Positions 8,181 to 16,985 of a DNA stretch of 64,000 nucleotides are shown one piece after another. The position numbers were made by a program, and so were the translations under genes. The DNA comes from Desulfomonilaceae bacterium (lineage in GTDB: Bacteria; Desulfobacterota; Desulfomonilia; Desulfomonilales; Desulfomonilaceae), in the NCBI GenBank assembly GCA_031082285.1, contig JAVHLK010000003.1:51587-115586 (forward strand). Reading direction: 5' to 3'. The notes under the pieces were generated by a model that had not been told where the DNA came from, did no database searches, and saw nothing but the letters and a program-made list of their open reading frames with translations. Positions within the stretch are counted from its first letter, which is position 1. Each line of letters starts with the position of its first letter.

Positions 8181-8507
8181 GTGGGAGAGGACGTCTTGTA
8201 CGAGTTCCACGGTTTTAGGTTCTCGTGGGATGCCGACAAAGCTGAGAAGAACATCCGGGAACATGACGGCGTTTCCTTTGAAATTGCAGATCAAGCGGTG
8301 TTAAATGACGTCCAGGTGCTAGAGGAACTCGACGAAGAGGGTGAGCAGAGATTCGGAATCATTTCCTTCGCTCTGTCGGAACACCTGGCGACCCCCCTTT
8401 TTGTCGTAGTTGCCGATGCCGGAGAGGACGCGTGGCGCATAATTTCTGCTCGAAAAGCAACCCCTGAAGAGAGGCGACGTTATGAAGAAGAGATTAATTC
8501 CTACTAA
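8181..8507 (+). CDS. brnT: BrnT-family ribonuclease toxin
   Basis: 108 residues. The BrnT signature is clear: FSWDADKAEKNIREHDGVSF near the N-terminus and RIISARKATPEERRRYEEE near the C-terminus. BrnT has a RelE-like fold and cuts RNA. The start is a GTG at 8181 with AGAGG about eight bases upstream. The antitoxin gene overlaps its 3' end by 26 bp, the usual brnTA order, in which the antitoxin-toxin complex represses its promoter. Confidence 0.88.
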   Translation: MGEDVLYEFHGFRFSWDADKAEKNIREHDGVSFEIADQAVLNDVQVLEELDEEGEQRFGIISFALSEHLATPLFVVVADAGEDAWRIISARKATPEERRRYEEEINSY

Positions 8508-8817
8508 AGACCGTCCCAGCACCAGCATTTCCATGAGACTTCCCGTGGACCTTTTGGAGAAACTGAAGAAGATAGCTCGTCTCAAGGAAATGACCGGCTA
8601 TCAGTCGGTTATCAAGTATTACATCGGACAGGGGCTGCTCAGAGACGCCGATCTCGTGCACCAAATCGAAGCGGAAGATGCGGAGTTGGAAGCAATTAGA
8701 CTGGAGGCTACGTTCAGAAAGATAGGACTGGATCGCGACAAGGTGGAAGCGTTTTGGAAGGAGTGGGGATTCCGGCCGTCGGACAAAAGAACGATCGGAA
8801 GCGACTCGGGAGCTTGA
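8482..8817 (+). CDS. BrnA/CopG-like antitoxin
   Basis: 111 residues. The segment STSISMRLPVDLLEKLKKIA followed by GYQSVIKYYIGQGL is a ribbon-helix-helix DNA-binding domain of the BrnA/CopG type; the acidic C-terminal half (QIEAEDAELEAIRLEATF) would cover the toxin. Starts inside the brnT 3' end, at ATG 8482. Function inferred from domain and position. Confidence 0.82.
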   Translation: MKKRLIPTKDRPSTSISMRLPVDLLEKLKKIARLKEMTGYQSVIKYYIGQGLLRDADLVHQIEAEDAELEAIRLEATFRKIGLDRDKVEAFWKEWGFRPSDKRTIGSDSGA

Positions 8818-9087
8818 TAACCTCTAGATGTTGCCCGGTTACGTGTAATCTGGTATGCCCTCATCGCCGTCCTCTGGAATGGGGACCCCAGTCCCCCGCA
8901 TACCGGGAACCTTTCTCACGCGAATGATACTCAAGGGTACGGACCATTCCCATGAGAGTTCTGTCTCATGTATTCGACAAACCGAATCGACGGACCGTAT
9001 GGGTGGCGGATGACCTGGTAGAAGCCCCGCACGGAGCGAAATTTTCGACATAGGTCACCGGTGAGGCGACAGAAAGGCGGCACGGAC

Positions 9088-9402
9088 ATGAAGAAGTTTT
9101 GTGCAGCGGTGCTTGCCGGCGCGGCACTCATTGCCTTTTCACTTTTCGGCACCACGGATGCCCGTGCAGAGGGGTACGTACCCTATCCGGGCGGCGACGT
9201 CTACTGGAGCGAACACGGGGGCGGCGTGAGTCACCCGTATGGAGAAGTTCATTGGGGTAAGCGCCGCGGGGATGTGGTATTTCCGTACGGAGACGTCCGT
9301 TGGGGCAAACGAAGGGGCCACGTGGACTTCCCGTCCGGCAGCGTCCGCTGGGGCAAAGGGCATGGGTCGGTGAACGTCATGGGGTTTTCCATACGCTGGT
9401 AG
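9088..9402 (+). CDS. Small exported protein made of 16-residue repeats
   Basis: 104 residues. Residues 1-27 form a signal peptide ending DARA. The mature part is almost entirely repeats: an 18-residue first unit (32-49), then three 16-residue units, PYGEVHWGKRRGDVVF (50-65), PYGDVRWGKRRGHVDF (66-81), PSGSVRWGKGHGSVNV (82-97), and a truncated last unit (98-104). Each has a G-x-V-x-W core and a basic, glycine-rich turn, alternating as expected of short beta strands. I do not recognise a family. ATG 9088 is preferred to the GTG at 9061 because it opens directly into the signal peptide. It stands alone, with no operon partner. Confidence 0.7.
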   Translation: MKKFCAAVLAGAALIAFSLFGTTDARAEGYVPYPGGDVYWSEHGGGVSHPYGEVHWGKRRGDVVFPYGDVRWGKRRGHVDFPSGSVRWGKGHGSVNVMGFSIRW

Positions 9403-9668
9403 ACCGGAGCCACACGTTCCAAATGCCCGGCATGTCGGCAGCTCGATTGAGGTATTCCGCCTCACCTACCGTGTCGGAATTGCAATGGAGGGCCGGGAGG
9501 CTCCGGCCAGGCACGCCCGTCCCGTGAGTACGCCCCCGGGGTGTGTGCGTAGGGCGGCCTTCTGCCGCCCCATATGTTCCCATGGCCTGCAATCATGGTC
9601 CCTGTTGGTAAGATTCTCGTATGCCGAAGTCTCGACGGATGGAATCCGTGGTTTGTGGAGAAAACAGG

Positions 9669-9932
9669 TCAGAACTCAGCCAGAATCCGAGCCTCGGTCC
9701 AGTATCCCACCTCTACGAGATACGTCTTCCCTGTCGAAATATCCTTGATATATCGTTGTTGAGGACCGCCCATGGGCGGAGTGGTCCAGTTGGACGTCAT
9801 TCGTGCAACGCCGACCAGGTAATCAATGTTCGGGAATTCCTTGTCCGAGTTATCCGCCGCGGCCGTTCCAGTGACCGCGAGTATCATTGCAGCGACAAGG
9901 AGGACACCATAGATGCGCAATACGTTTCTCAT
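9669..9932 (-). CDS. Small exported hypothetical protein
   Basis: 87 residues with a clear signal peptide (MRNVLRIYGVLLVAAMILAV, cleavage near TAAADN). The mature part of about 60 residues ends with TGKTYLVEVGYWTEARILAE, and has no cysteines. I do not recognise the family. A GAGGAGG-like ribosome site lies just upstream. It is transcribed away from the SGNH gene that starts at 10043. Confidence 0.55.
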   Translation of the reverse strand: MRNVLRIYGVLLVAAMILAVTGTAAADNSDKEFPNIDYLVGVARMTSNWTTPPMGGPQQRYIKDISTGKTYLVEVGYWTEARILAEF

Positions 9933-10042
9933 GTTCGCGCCTCCTCTCTCTCAACCTACCAATTGGATGCAGACGATGGACGAAGGATTCCGGAAACCGC
10001 GACCCCCTTGCCCTGCGCGGGAGTTTACGCTAAACAGGGGGA

Positions 10043-11923
10043 ATGAATTCACGACAAAATGATTCAGGAAAGGCAGCCATTCTGCCGGAGACCACTGAAC
10101 AGCACGTGAAATCCGGCGAGAATCCCGTACAGAAACAGCCGGCGGAAAGCGGTTCCGTGAAGAACGGAGTGTTGAAAAGATTCGTCTGGCCTTTGCTGAA
10201 GGTCCCGCTCTACGTCGTGTTCCTGGCCGCGACGGTCATCCTGATTCTCGCAGGGCTGGAAAAGATGGCCGGGTATGCGCTGAGTAAGACGACCCTTGCC
10301 CACGTGTATCCCAACGATCCGTCCATGGCCCTTCGGGACTTCACGAAGCCGGTCTCTCACTATGACTATGATTTCAACCCGGGCGTCTGCCTCGAGTACA
10401 ACCTGCTCAAGGGTAACCGGTACGAGTACGCAAACAATGCAGGTTTTCGGGATCCTCGGGATATTTCCACGGATAAGCCCGAGGACGAGTACCGGATCTT
10501 CCTCGTGGGCGGCTCCACGGCGTACGGACTCGGAGCGGTGGGTGAGGCGGCTCCGGCCATGAACTACTACGGCATTCCCTTTCGTGAGACGATCGCGCAT
10601 CAATTGGAGCTGATCCTTAATGCGAACGCGCCGATCCCGGGCAAGACGATCAGGGTGTACAATACCGCGGTGTGGGGATACGCATACCAGCACCATCTCA
10701 TGCGGTACGTCACGAAACTGAGGCTCTACCGACCCGACCTCGTCATTTCACTGGACGGGGCCAATGAAATCCCGCCGATGTGCAAGCTCACGAAAGACTG
10801 GGATTACTTCCAGGAGGGGCAGTTCAACAATATAATCCGGCACATCTTTGCCTACAACGGGTCGGGGTTGACGTCCTATCTCACGCTCTGGTTGAAAAAC
10901 AATACCTTCCTTATGACCTACGTGTGGGGCGGAAGGGACCTGTTTCAGGAACTCCACCAGGGAGAGCCGCAGGAGTTACACCGTGACCCCGCGGAAGAGT
11001 CGGAAACGAGCGATGCGTCATCGTCCGAACGACCGGACCAAAGCAGGGCCCTGGAGGAAAAGTCAAGGTTCGCGGACAGGAACGCGGCCACGGTGGTCCG
11101 TGTGGTTGAGGACTTCCACGGCGCATTGCGGAACGACGGCATTCCGCACCTTTTTGCTCTCCAGCCGTGGTTTTATCTGAGCAAGAAGCAGATGACCGAG
11201 CAGGAGCGGACATTGGCGTCACTCACGGGGACGCGGACGTACTACGGCGTTCCGTCCGATAAGATGTACCAGTTGTTCATCAACAAAGTGAGTGAGAGCG
11301 CCCGGACCAAAGGTTATTTTCTGGTTGACTTCTCCGCGTACTTCGACGATGTAACCGAGTGGGTTTTCACCGACTGGTGCCATCTGACCGCGGGGGCCAA
11401 CTATCTCCTGGCCAAGGAACTCGCCAACCTCGTCAAGGAGCACATTTTCGGCCAAGCCTTGACGAAAGGCGATCTGATCGATAATAAGAATAGTTTTTTC
11501 TGGGATTTTGCCCCGTCGGCCAAAGTGCTCTACGCCCCTCCTTCGGACAAGCCGGAGAACGGGCCGAGAAACATGCTCTCAGGGTACCCCGGCCAGGCCG
11601 TGTACTCGTCGGTCGTGCCGTCCGGAGTCGAGAAGGCGGAGGTGGTACTGGACGTCGGCCATGTCTATCCGGTGAGCCGTGTAAGGCTCGTGTGGGCGGA
11701 CGAAGAATCGGTTCCGGAGAAATGGGCCGTGGAAGTTTCGACCGATCGGAATACCTGGAAGACGCTCGTCGAAGCCACACGCGAGCACACGGACAATTAC
11801 TCTCAGTGGCCCGGGTTTGAACACGTCGCTTCGGAACCGTCGGAGGCCCGTTATGTCCGATACCGGCCCCTTGACGGGAAGACGCGGCCGATCAAACTCA
11901 GGTGCTGGAACATCCAGCGGTAG
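10043..11923 (+). CDS. Membrane-anchored SGNH/GDSL-type hydrolase with C-terminal discoidin-like domain (paralogue 1)
   Basis: 626 residues. A cytoplasmic tail of about 45 residues, one membrane helix (about 50-72), then an SGNH hydrolase domain (about 140-460) with block I LVGGSTAYG (serine), block II NTAVWGYAYQ, block III LDGANEIPPM (Asn) and block V FTDWCHLTAGANYL (Asp/His), and a C-terminal F5/8-type C (discoidin-like) beta domain of about 115 residues containing RLVWADEESVPEKW and ARYVRYRPL. All four SGNH blocks are intact, so an active esterase or acyl/carbamoyl-group hydrolase or transferase is likely, facing the periplasm. The carbamoyltransferase starts 7 bp downstream; a paralogue ends the cassette at 14821. 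In saxitoxin clusters the GDSL gene is sxtL. Confidence 0.8.
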   Translation: MNSRQNDSGKAAILPETTEQHVKSGENPVQKQPAESGSVKNGVLKRFVWPLLKVPLYVVFLAATVILILAGLEKMAGYALSKTTLAHVYPNDPSMALRDFTKPVSHYDYDFNPGVCLEYNLLKGNRYEYANNAGFRDPRDISTDKPEDEYRIFLVGGSTAYGLGAVGEAAPAMNYYGIPFRETIAHQLELILNANAPIPGKTIRVYNTAVWGYAYQHHLMRYVTKLRLYRPDLVISLDGANEIPPMCKLTKDWDYFQEGQFNNIIRHIFAYNGSGLTSYLTLWLKNNTFLMTYVWGGRDLFQELHQGEPQELHRDPAEESETSDASSSERPDQSRALEEKSRFADRNAATVVRVVEDFHGALRNDGIPHLFALQPWFYLSKKQMTEQERTLASLTGTRTYYGVPSDKMYQLFINKVSESARTKGYFLVDFSAYFDDVTEWVFTDWCHLTAGANYLLAKELANLVKEHIFGQALTKGDLIDNKNSFFWDFAPSAKVLYAPPSDKPENGPRNMLSGYPGQAVYSSVVPSGVEKAEVVLDVGHVYPVSRVRLVWADEESVPEKWAVEVSTDRNTWKTLVEATREHTDNYSQWPGFEHVASEPSEARYVRYRPLDGKTRPIKLRCWNIQR

Positions 11924-11929
11924 GATACA

Positions 11930-13750
11930 ATGAATATACTAGGGATTTCGGCATTCTACCATGACAGTGCGGCATGTCTGGTCAAAGACGGCCAGATCGC
12001 GGCCGCGGCTCAGCAGGAACGTTTCACTCGGGTGAAACACGACTATCGTTTTCCCGCCGATGCCATCAAGTATTGCCTGGCCGCGGGCGGCATTTCCGCA
12101 GATCAATTGGATTACGTGGTGTTCTACGATAAGCCGTTCATAAAATTCGAGCGACTTCTCGAAACGTACATTTCCTTCGCGCCCCGGGGCTGGGCATCGT
12201 TTTTGATGGCCATGCCGTTGTGGCTCAAGCAGAAGCTCCACATGCCGCAGCTCATCAGGAAGTCCCTGGGGGATTACGAGGGAAAGATACTCTTTCCCGA
12301 GCATCATGAATCCCATGCCGCCGCCGCGTTTTTCCCGTCTCCGTACAAGAGGGCGGCATTTCTCACTATGGACGGAGTCGGCGAGTGGACCACCACAAGC
12401 TTCGGGGTAGGGGAGGGGAACAAGGTCCGGATCGAGTACGAGATCCGGTTTCCCCATTCACTCGGTCTCCTGTACTCCGCGTTCACCTATTTCACGGGGT
12501 TCAAGGTCAATTCCGGCGAGTACAAGGTGATGGGGCTGGCTCCGTACGGCGAGCCCAAGTATGTGGACACGATCCTCGACAACCTCATCGACATCAAGGA
12601 AGACGGATCGTTCAAACTGAACATGGACTATTTCACGTATCCCTATGGGCTGACCATGACGGGAAAAGCTTTCGAGAAGCTTTTCGACGGCCCCGCGAGG
12701 GCGCCGGAGAGCCGGCTGACTCAGCGTGAGATGGACCTGGCCAAATCGGTGCAGGTGGTCACCGAAGAAGTGATGATCCGTACGGCCAGGCACATCAAGA
12801 AGGTGACCGGGGAGAAGTACCTCTGCCTTGCCGGTGGAGTGGCCTTGAACTGCGTTGGGAACGGCCGAATTCTCCGGGAGGGTCCGTTTGACGATCTGTG
12901 GATCCAGCCTGCGGCCGGCGATGCAGGAGGGGCTCTGGGAGCCGCGCTGTTCGCCTGGTATCAGTTGCTGGGAAATGAGCGATCGGCCGACGATGTGCAT
13001 GACCTGCAATCCGGGTCGTATTTGGGACCCGAGTATTCCGAGGACGAGATCAAGCGGTTCCTCGATGCTCACGGGTATCCGTACCGGCATCTGAACAACG
13101 GCGACGTCCCGGGAGTGGTTGCGGATCTGATCGCGCAGGGAAAAGTCATCGGCTGGTTTCAAGGCCGTATGGAGTTCGGTCCGAGAGCCTTGGGTTCGAG
13201 ATCCATCATCGGCGATGCCCGCAGTCCCGAAATGCAGTCTCAGATGAATCTCAAAATCAAATACAGAGAGAGTTTCCGGCCATTTGCGCCTTCGGTGCTC
13301 GGTGAAGACGTAAGCGCCTGTTTCCAGTTGGACAAGCCGTCGCCGTACATGCTCCTGGTGGCGTACGTGAATGAGGAGATCAGGCGTTCCATGGACGAGA
13401 AGGAGCATGCTCTCTGGGGAATCGACAAGCTGAATGTGGTCCGTTCGGATATCCCCGCGGTGACCCACGTGGATTACTCTGCACGGATCCAGACGGTACA
13501 CAAGGAAACGAACCCGGTCTATCACGAGATGATCACGGAGTTCAAGAACAGGACGGGGTGCCCGGTTATCGTGAATACGTCGTTCAACGTCCGGGGAGAG
13601 CCCATCGTGATGAGCCCGGAGCACGCGTACCTCTGCTTCATGCGGACCGAGATGGACTACCTGGTGTTGGGGCCTTTTGTCCTGGACAAGAAGGATCAGC
13701 CGGCGCTCAAGGACGACAAGGACTGGCGCGCACAATACGCGCTGGATTAA
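11930..13750 (+). CDS. NodU/CmcH/SxtI-type O-carbamoyltransferase
   Basis: 606 residues, full family length. The N-terminal Kae1-like domain opens MNILGISAFYHDSAACLVKD and carries QQERFTRVKHD and the metal-binding HHESHAAAAF; the C-terminal domain has WFQGRMEFGPRALGSRSI and NTSFNVRGEPIV. The enzyme makes carbamoyl-AMP from carbamoyl phosphate and ATP and transfers the carbamoyl group to a hydroxyl. The start is 7 bp after the SGNH gene, and small SxtJ/SxtK-like genes follow. The acceptor is unknown; in other systems it can be a Nod factor, antibiotic, toxin or polysaccharide sugar. Confidence 0.92.
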   Translation: MNILGISAFYHDSAACLVKDGQIAAAAQQERFTRVKHDYRFPADAIKYCLAAGGISADQLDYVVFYDKPFIKFERLLETYISFAPRGWASFLMAMPLWLKQKLHMPQLIRKSLGDYEGKILFPEHHESHAAAAFFPSPYKRAAFLTMDGVGEWTTTSFGVGEGNKVRIEYEIRFPHSLGLLYSAFTYFTGFKVNSGEYKVMGLAPYGEPKYVDTILDNLIDIKEDGSFKLNMDYFTYPYGLTMTGKAFEKLFDGPARAPESRLTQREMDLAKSVQVVTEEVMIRTARHIKKVTGEKYLCLAGGVALNCVGNGRILREGPFDDLWIQPAAGDAGGALGAALFAWYQLLGNERSADDVHDLQSGSYLGPEYSEDEIKRFLDAHGYPYRHLNNGDVPGVVADLIAQGKVIGWFQGRMEFGPRALGSRSIIGDARSPEMQSQMNLKIKYRESFRPFAPSVLGEDVSACFQLDKPSPYMLLVAYVNEEIRRSMDEKEHALWGIDKLNVVRSDIPAVTHVDYSARIQTVHKETNPVYHEMITEFKNRTGCPVIVNTSFNVRGEPIVMSPEHAYLCFMRTEMDYLVLGPFVLDKKDQPALKDDKDWRAQYALD

Positions 13751-13848
13751 GTAAGGGATTTCAAGCAGAGTCCGGGACCGAGAAATAATGACAGGTAAGA
13801 TGCCCACGGCACTGAGACCGGGCAGAGCCCGGGAACGAGAACGACGGC

Positions 13849-13882
13849 TTCGGTAGCGCCGGCCTCCGTGCCGGTATTTCTG
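13849..13882. repeat. Interspersed GC-rich repeat, copy C (partial)
   Basis: CTTCGGTAGCGCCGGCCTCC followed by GTGCCGGTATTTC, the same start as copy D at 61874. It lies in the 180-bp gap between the carbamoyltransferase and the SxtJ-like gene. Confidence 0.7.
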
Positions 13883-13929
13883 GAACACAGATCTTGGGCT
13901 CGAAGCAATAAGAACAGGGTTCACCAAGA

Positions 13930-14370
13930 ATGCACATCATAGAAGAGATACGAGAAGAAATCAGGGCCGCACAACAAGAACCGTCCAATCGGGACATGAA
14001 CATCCTGGCGCTCCTGTTTGTGATTATCGGATGCGCCGTCGGCGCGTACGTTCTGTTCTGGAAAGGGTCCACGAACGGGTACATCTGGATGGCCGCGGCC
14101 GCGGCCTTGGGCGCGTGTCGCATCGTTCCGCCTCTGTTTCGGCGGATGTACCGGTTCTGGGTCGGGTTCTCCATTGTTCTCGGCTACTTTGTTTCCCGGA
14201 TACTGCTCACGATCATTTTCTTTATCGTAGTGCTGCCGACTGGTATAATAATGAAAATCCTGGGCAAGGATCCTATGGACAGAAAGCGCGACCCCAATGC
14301 CGCCACGTACTGGAATCGAAAGGAACCCGAGGCGGATACGAGCATCGAAAGGTACGAAAAGCAGTTCTAA
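13930..14370 (+). CDS. SxtJ-like membrane protein
   Basis: 146 residues: a short acidic N-terminus, then three hydrophobic segments (ILALLFVIIGCAVGAYVLFW, GYIWMAAAAALGACRIVPPL, and a long one covering FSIVLGYFVSRILLTIIFFI), and a polar tail with TYWNRKEP. Matches, from memory, the SxtJ family of small membrane proteins that accompany NodU-type carbamoyltransferases. The motif ILGKDPMDRK after the last helix is typical. Function unknown; position suggests it docks the carbamoyltransferase or exports its product. Confidence 0.7.
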   Translation: MHIIEEIREEIRAAQQEPSNRDMNILALLFVIIGCAVGAYVLFWKGSTNGYIWMAAAAALGACRIVPPLFRRMYRFWVGFSIVLGYFVSRILLTIIFFIVVLPTGIIMKILGKDPMDRKRDPNAATYWNRKEPEADTSIERYEKQF

Positions 14371-14422
14371 TTGAGGCTTGAACACAATGCCGACCGTAAG
14401 AATCAACCCGAAGGAGTAGTCC

Positions 14423-14575
14423 ATGAGCCTGGTGAAAGAATTCTGGGACTTCATGAAGGTCCGTAAGAAGTTCTGGCTTGCGCCCATATTGATTGTTTTC
14501 GCGATATTGTCTGCGTTCATAATTTTGGCCGCGAGTTCTCCGGTTGCGGCTCCGTTTATCTATACGCTCTTCTAA
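14423..14575 (+). CDS. Small single-helix membrane protein, DUF5989/SxtK-like
   Basis: 50 residues, too short for routine ORF lists. Translation starts MSLVKEFWDFMKVRKKFWLA, has one hydrophobic helix (PILIVFAILSAFIILA) and ends SSPVAAPFIYTLF. AAGGAG at 14411-14416 precedes the ATG. From memory this is the DUF5989 family, found with SxtJ-like proteins and NodU-type carbamoyltransferases and equivalent to SxtK. 52 bp after the SxtJ-like gene. Role unknown. Confidence 0.75.
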   Translation: MSLVKEFWDFMKVRKKFWLAPILIVFAILSAFIILAASSPVAAPFIYTLF

Positions 14576-14629
14576 GAGCGTTATCGTGAGACCCGCGAAA
14601 ACCCGGTCCTTGGACGATCACGACCACCC

Positions 14630-14660
14630 GACGTACTACCGTCTTGTCCGGTAGTACGTC
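14630..14660. promoter_or_regulatory. Perfect 12-bp inverted repeat, 7-nt loop
   Basis: GACGTACTACCG (14630-14641) pairs without mismatch with CGGTAGTACGTC (14649-14660); loop TCTTGTC. Only GTTTCC follows, so a rho-independent terminator would be weak. It lies 55 bp after the SxtK-like gene and 160 bp before the second SGNH gene, a position suited to an operator or a partial terminator that lowers expression of the last gene. Confidence 0.65.
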
Positions 14661-14820
14661 GTTTCCATATGAGGCTCCGCCATGCGTGAGCAGACGACGG
14701 CCTTCCTGCCCCGATCCCCGCGGATTTCTCCAAGACCATGGACCGGCTGACAAGAATCCGTTATTAATAAAGGTTGCACACTTTTGGGAGCGGCATGCAG
14801 GAATGTCCCGGGAGGATTGA

Positions 14821-16641
14821 ATGACAGAGAAGCACGAACAGGCTCCTAAACCGGTTGCGGCGACGAACAGCGACGCAAGACCGGCGGATGGGAATCGGAC
14901 TGAACCGGGCAAGCCCGTGAAGACGAAACGTTCGGCCGGCCGAAGGCTGATCCGATTCTTTTTCATGTGTCTGTACATCGGTTTTCTCGCGGCCGTCGTG
15001 CTCGCGGCACTCGCCGCGATCGAGTACTATGCGAAACTCCAGGTGAAACAGTCTCCTCTGGGCCGGGCCTACGAAGACCGGGATCTGGATCTGGCACGAA
15101 GGAGCACGCAAAAGGTCGCTCCCCAATACGGATATGAACCCACGCCGGGATTCGCGGCAGTGCGTAATACCCGCCTCGGCAATGCGTACGAGTACATCAA
15201 CGAGCAGAGTTTCAAGGACTTCGACGACGTACCCTTGGAGAAACCCGAGGATGAATACCGAGTCTTTGTCACCGGCGGCTCCGTGGTGTTCGGTCGGGGC
15301 CCGGTCCCGCCGGCCGATGAGATCTGTGACTATTATGAGGTGACCTATCGGTGGACTATTCCTCATATTATGGAACAATTGATGAACGCGGATCCGGATA
15401 TTCGCAAGAAAATCAAAGGGAAAACCATCAGGGTGATCAACGCGGGGGTCGCGGGGTACGTGTACCAGAACAACTTGATGAGATACCTGGCCAAACTGAG
15501 ACTTTACAGCCCCGACCTCATCGTGGCTCTGGACGGCGCCAACGAAGTGCACACCGTGGCTCGGCCGCTCAAGGATTGGAACTACTTCACCGAAGGCCCC
15601 TATTTCGAGGTCATTACCGAGGTGATGGACATGAGTCCCAACGGGCTCATGAACTATCTGACCCTCTGGTTGAAACGGAACACGTACTTCTTCAGCTGGT
15701 TGGCCATGAAAAAAGGTGAAGGGCCGGGGATCCTGCAAGAGAATCGAGGATTTGCCGCTCATCCCCAGGACCCGACGCCGGAGATGCTCGAGTATCGAGA
15801 ACGCAACATCGATCAGGTGGCCGATGTGGCGGCCATCTTTCACAAAGTACTGGAAACGGACGGGGTGCCCCATGTCTTTGCATTGCAGCCCATGTTCCGG
15901 AATTCCAAGAAGAAACGGATGCCTATCGAACAGCAGATCGAAAACGTCACCGGCATGGAGAAGATTGGGTTTTATAATGCGAGAGAGACGTACGACCTGC
16001 TTGTGGAGAGGATTAAGGAGAGGAACAAGGAGATCGGGTTCGAGGTGGTGGATCTCACCACGATTTACGACGATGTGAATGAATGGGTTTTCACCGACTG
16101 GTGCCATCTCACCAATGGTGCGAACTACCTCATGGCCAAGGCCCTGGTGAACGAGGTAAAGACTCGGATTTTCGATCTTCCGTTAAAACGGAGCGACACG
16201 ATTCAGGAACCGTTTGATTCATATTTCCTGGACTACTCTAAGTCCGCCACGGTCTTGATCGACGGCCGCGCATCCAATGAAGGCCAGCGGATTCTCAAGG
16301 GTTACCCCGATACGGACGTGCTCGAAATCCGCTCAGCGGGAAAAGGGGGCGCGGAATGGGTGGTGCTCGATCTGGGCGAGGTCAAGCCCATCTCCCGATT
16401 AAGGATCGTCTGGGCGGACGAGGAATCCGTGCCCAAGAGTTGGCGACTGGAAAGCTCTCAGGACGGCAAGGAGTGGATAAGCCGACTCACCGTTTGCGAC
16501 ACGGTTGCGGATCGGTTTGACCAGTGGCCGGGGTTCGAGTACTACGCTCCGGAGGATTTCGAGGCCCGATACGTCAGGTACGGTCCGGTTGGAGACGAAG
16601 GCGGTGCAACGCGCCTGCGGCAGCTGAGCCTGTTCAGGTAG
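14821..16641 (+). CDS. Membrane-anchored SGNH/GDSL-type hydrolase with C-terminal discoidin-like domain (paralogue 2)
   Basis: 606 residues with the same design as the 10043 gene: charged cytoplasmic tail, one membrane helix (MCLYIGFLAAVVLAALAAIE), SGNH domain with TGGSVVFGRG, NAGVAGYVYQNN, LDGANEVHTV and FTDWCHLTNGANYL, then a discoidin-like domain (RIVWADEESVPKSW, ARYVRYGPV). The two proteins share many blocks but differ in the insert between SGNH blocks III and V (paralogue 1 has an extra acidic, serine-rich stretch). Probably the functional counterpart of sxtL in saxitoxin-type cassettes; substrate unknown. Confidence 0.8.
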   Translation: MTEKHEQAPKPVAATNSDARPADGNRTEPGKPVKTKRSAGRRLIRFFFMCLYIGFLAAVVLAALAAIEYYAKLQVKQSPLGRAYEDRDLDLARRSTQKVAPQYGYEPTPGFAAVRNTRLGNAYEYINEQSFKDFDDVPLEKPEDEYRVFVTGGSVVFGRGPVPPADEICDYYEVTYRWTIPHIMEQLMNADPDIRKKIKGKTIRVINAGVAGYVYQNNLMRYLAKLRLYSPDLIVALDGANEVHTVARPLKDWNYFTEGPYFEVITEVMDMSPNGLMNYLTLWLKRNTYFFSWLAMKKGEGPGILQENRGFAAHPQDPTPEMLEYRERNIDQVADVAAIFHKVLETDGVPHVFALQPMFRNSKKKRMPIEQQIENVTGMEKIGFYNARETYDLLVERIKERNKEIGFEVVDLTTIYDDVNEWVFTDWCHLTNGANYLMAKALVNEVKTRIFDLPLKRSDTIQEPFDSYFLDYSKSATVLIDGRASNEGQRILKGYPDTDVLEIRSAGKGGAEWVVLDLGEVKPISRLRIVWADEESVPKSWRLESSQDGKEWISRLTVCDTVADRFDQWPGFEYYAPEDFEARYVRYGPVGDEGGATRLRQLSLFR

Positions 16642-16810
16642 GGTCTGTCGCGAAACGAATTTTTCGTCTTTCCGGCCTGCCGGGCGAAGAGCCAAGCGAG
16701 CCGACTCACTGTCGTGCGCCGACCAACATGGTTCCAATGATTATTTTGCGACGGAGGTTCAATTGTCCGGGCCGGGATGACGACTTTTTTCTCCACAAAA
16801 AGATTGTCAT

Positions 16811-16838
16811 CTTCTTTTTTTTGGGGTAAAAAAAGAAG
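16811..16838. repeat. A/T-rich perfect hairpin
   Basis: CTTCTTTTTTT (16811-16821) and AAAAAAAGAAG (16828-16838) are perfect complements around TGGGGT. It lies in the 344-bp gap between the SGNH paralogue and rpmI, which otherwise shows nothing coding. Possibly part of a terminator for the cassette, though not of standard form. Confidence 0.5.
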
Positions 16839-16985
16839 TTTACGGAAACGCGCTAAGATTCCGGCCGTGGTACGACCATGGTGCTTGATCCCAAGGCGGC
16901 ATCATGGGTCATGATTTTCGGCTATCGATCAGTGAACATCCGAGTCGGGAACTCTTCGGATACTCATCGTCAGGGAGATAGGCAC

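Noticed and set aside
12458..13927. 489-codon open frame on the minus strand
   Set aside because: It lies antisense to the carbamoyltransferase and reflects the GC-rich codon pattern of that gene; no family resemblance or ribosome site.
14764..16107. 447-codon open frame on the minus strand
   Set aside because: Antisense shadow of the second SGNH gene, His/Arg-rich, without homology.
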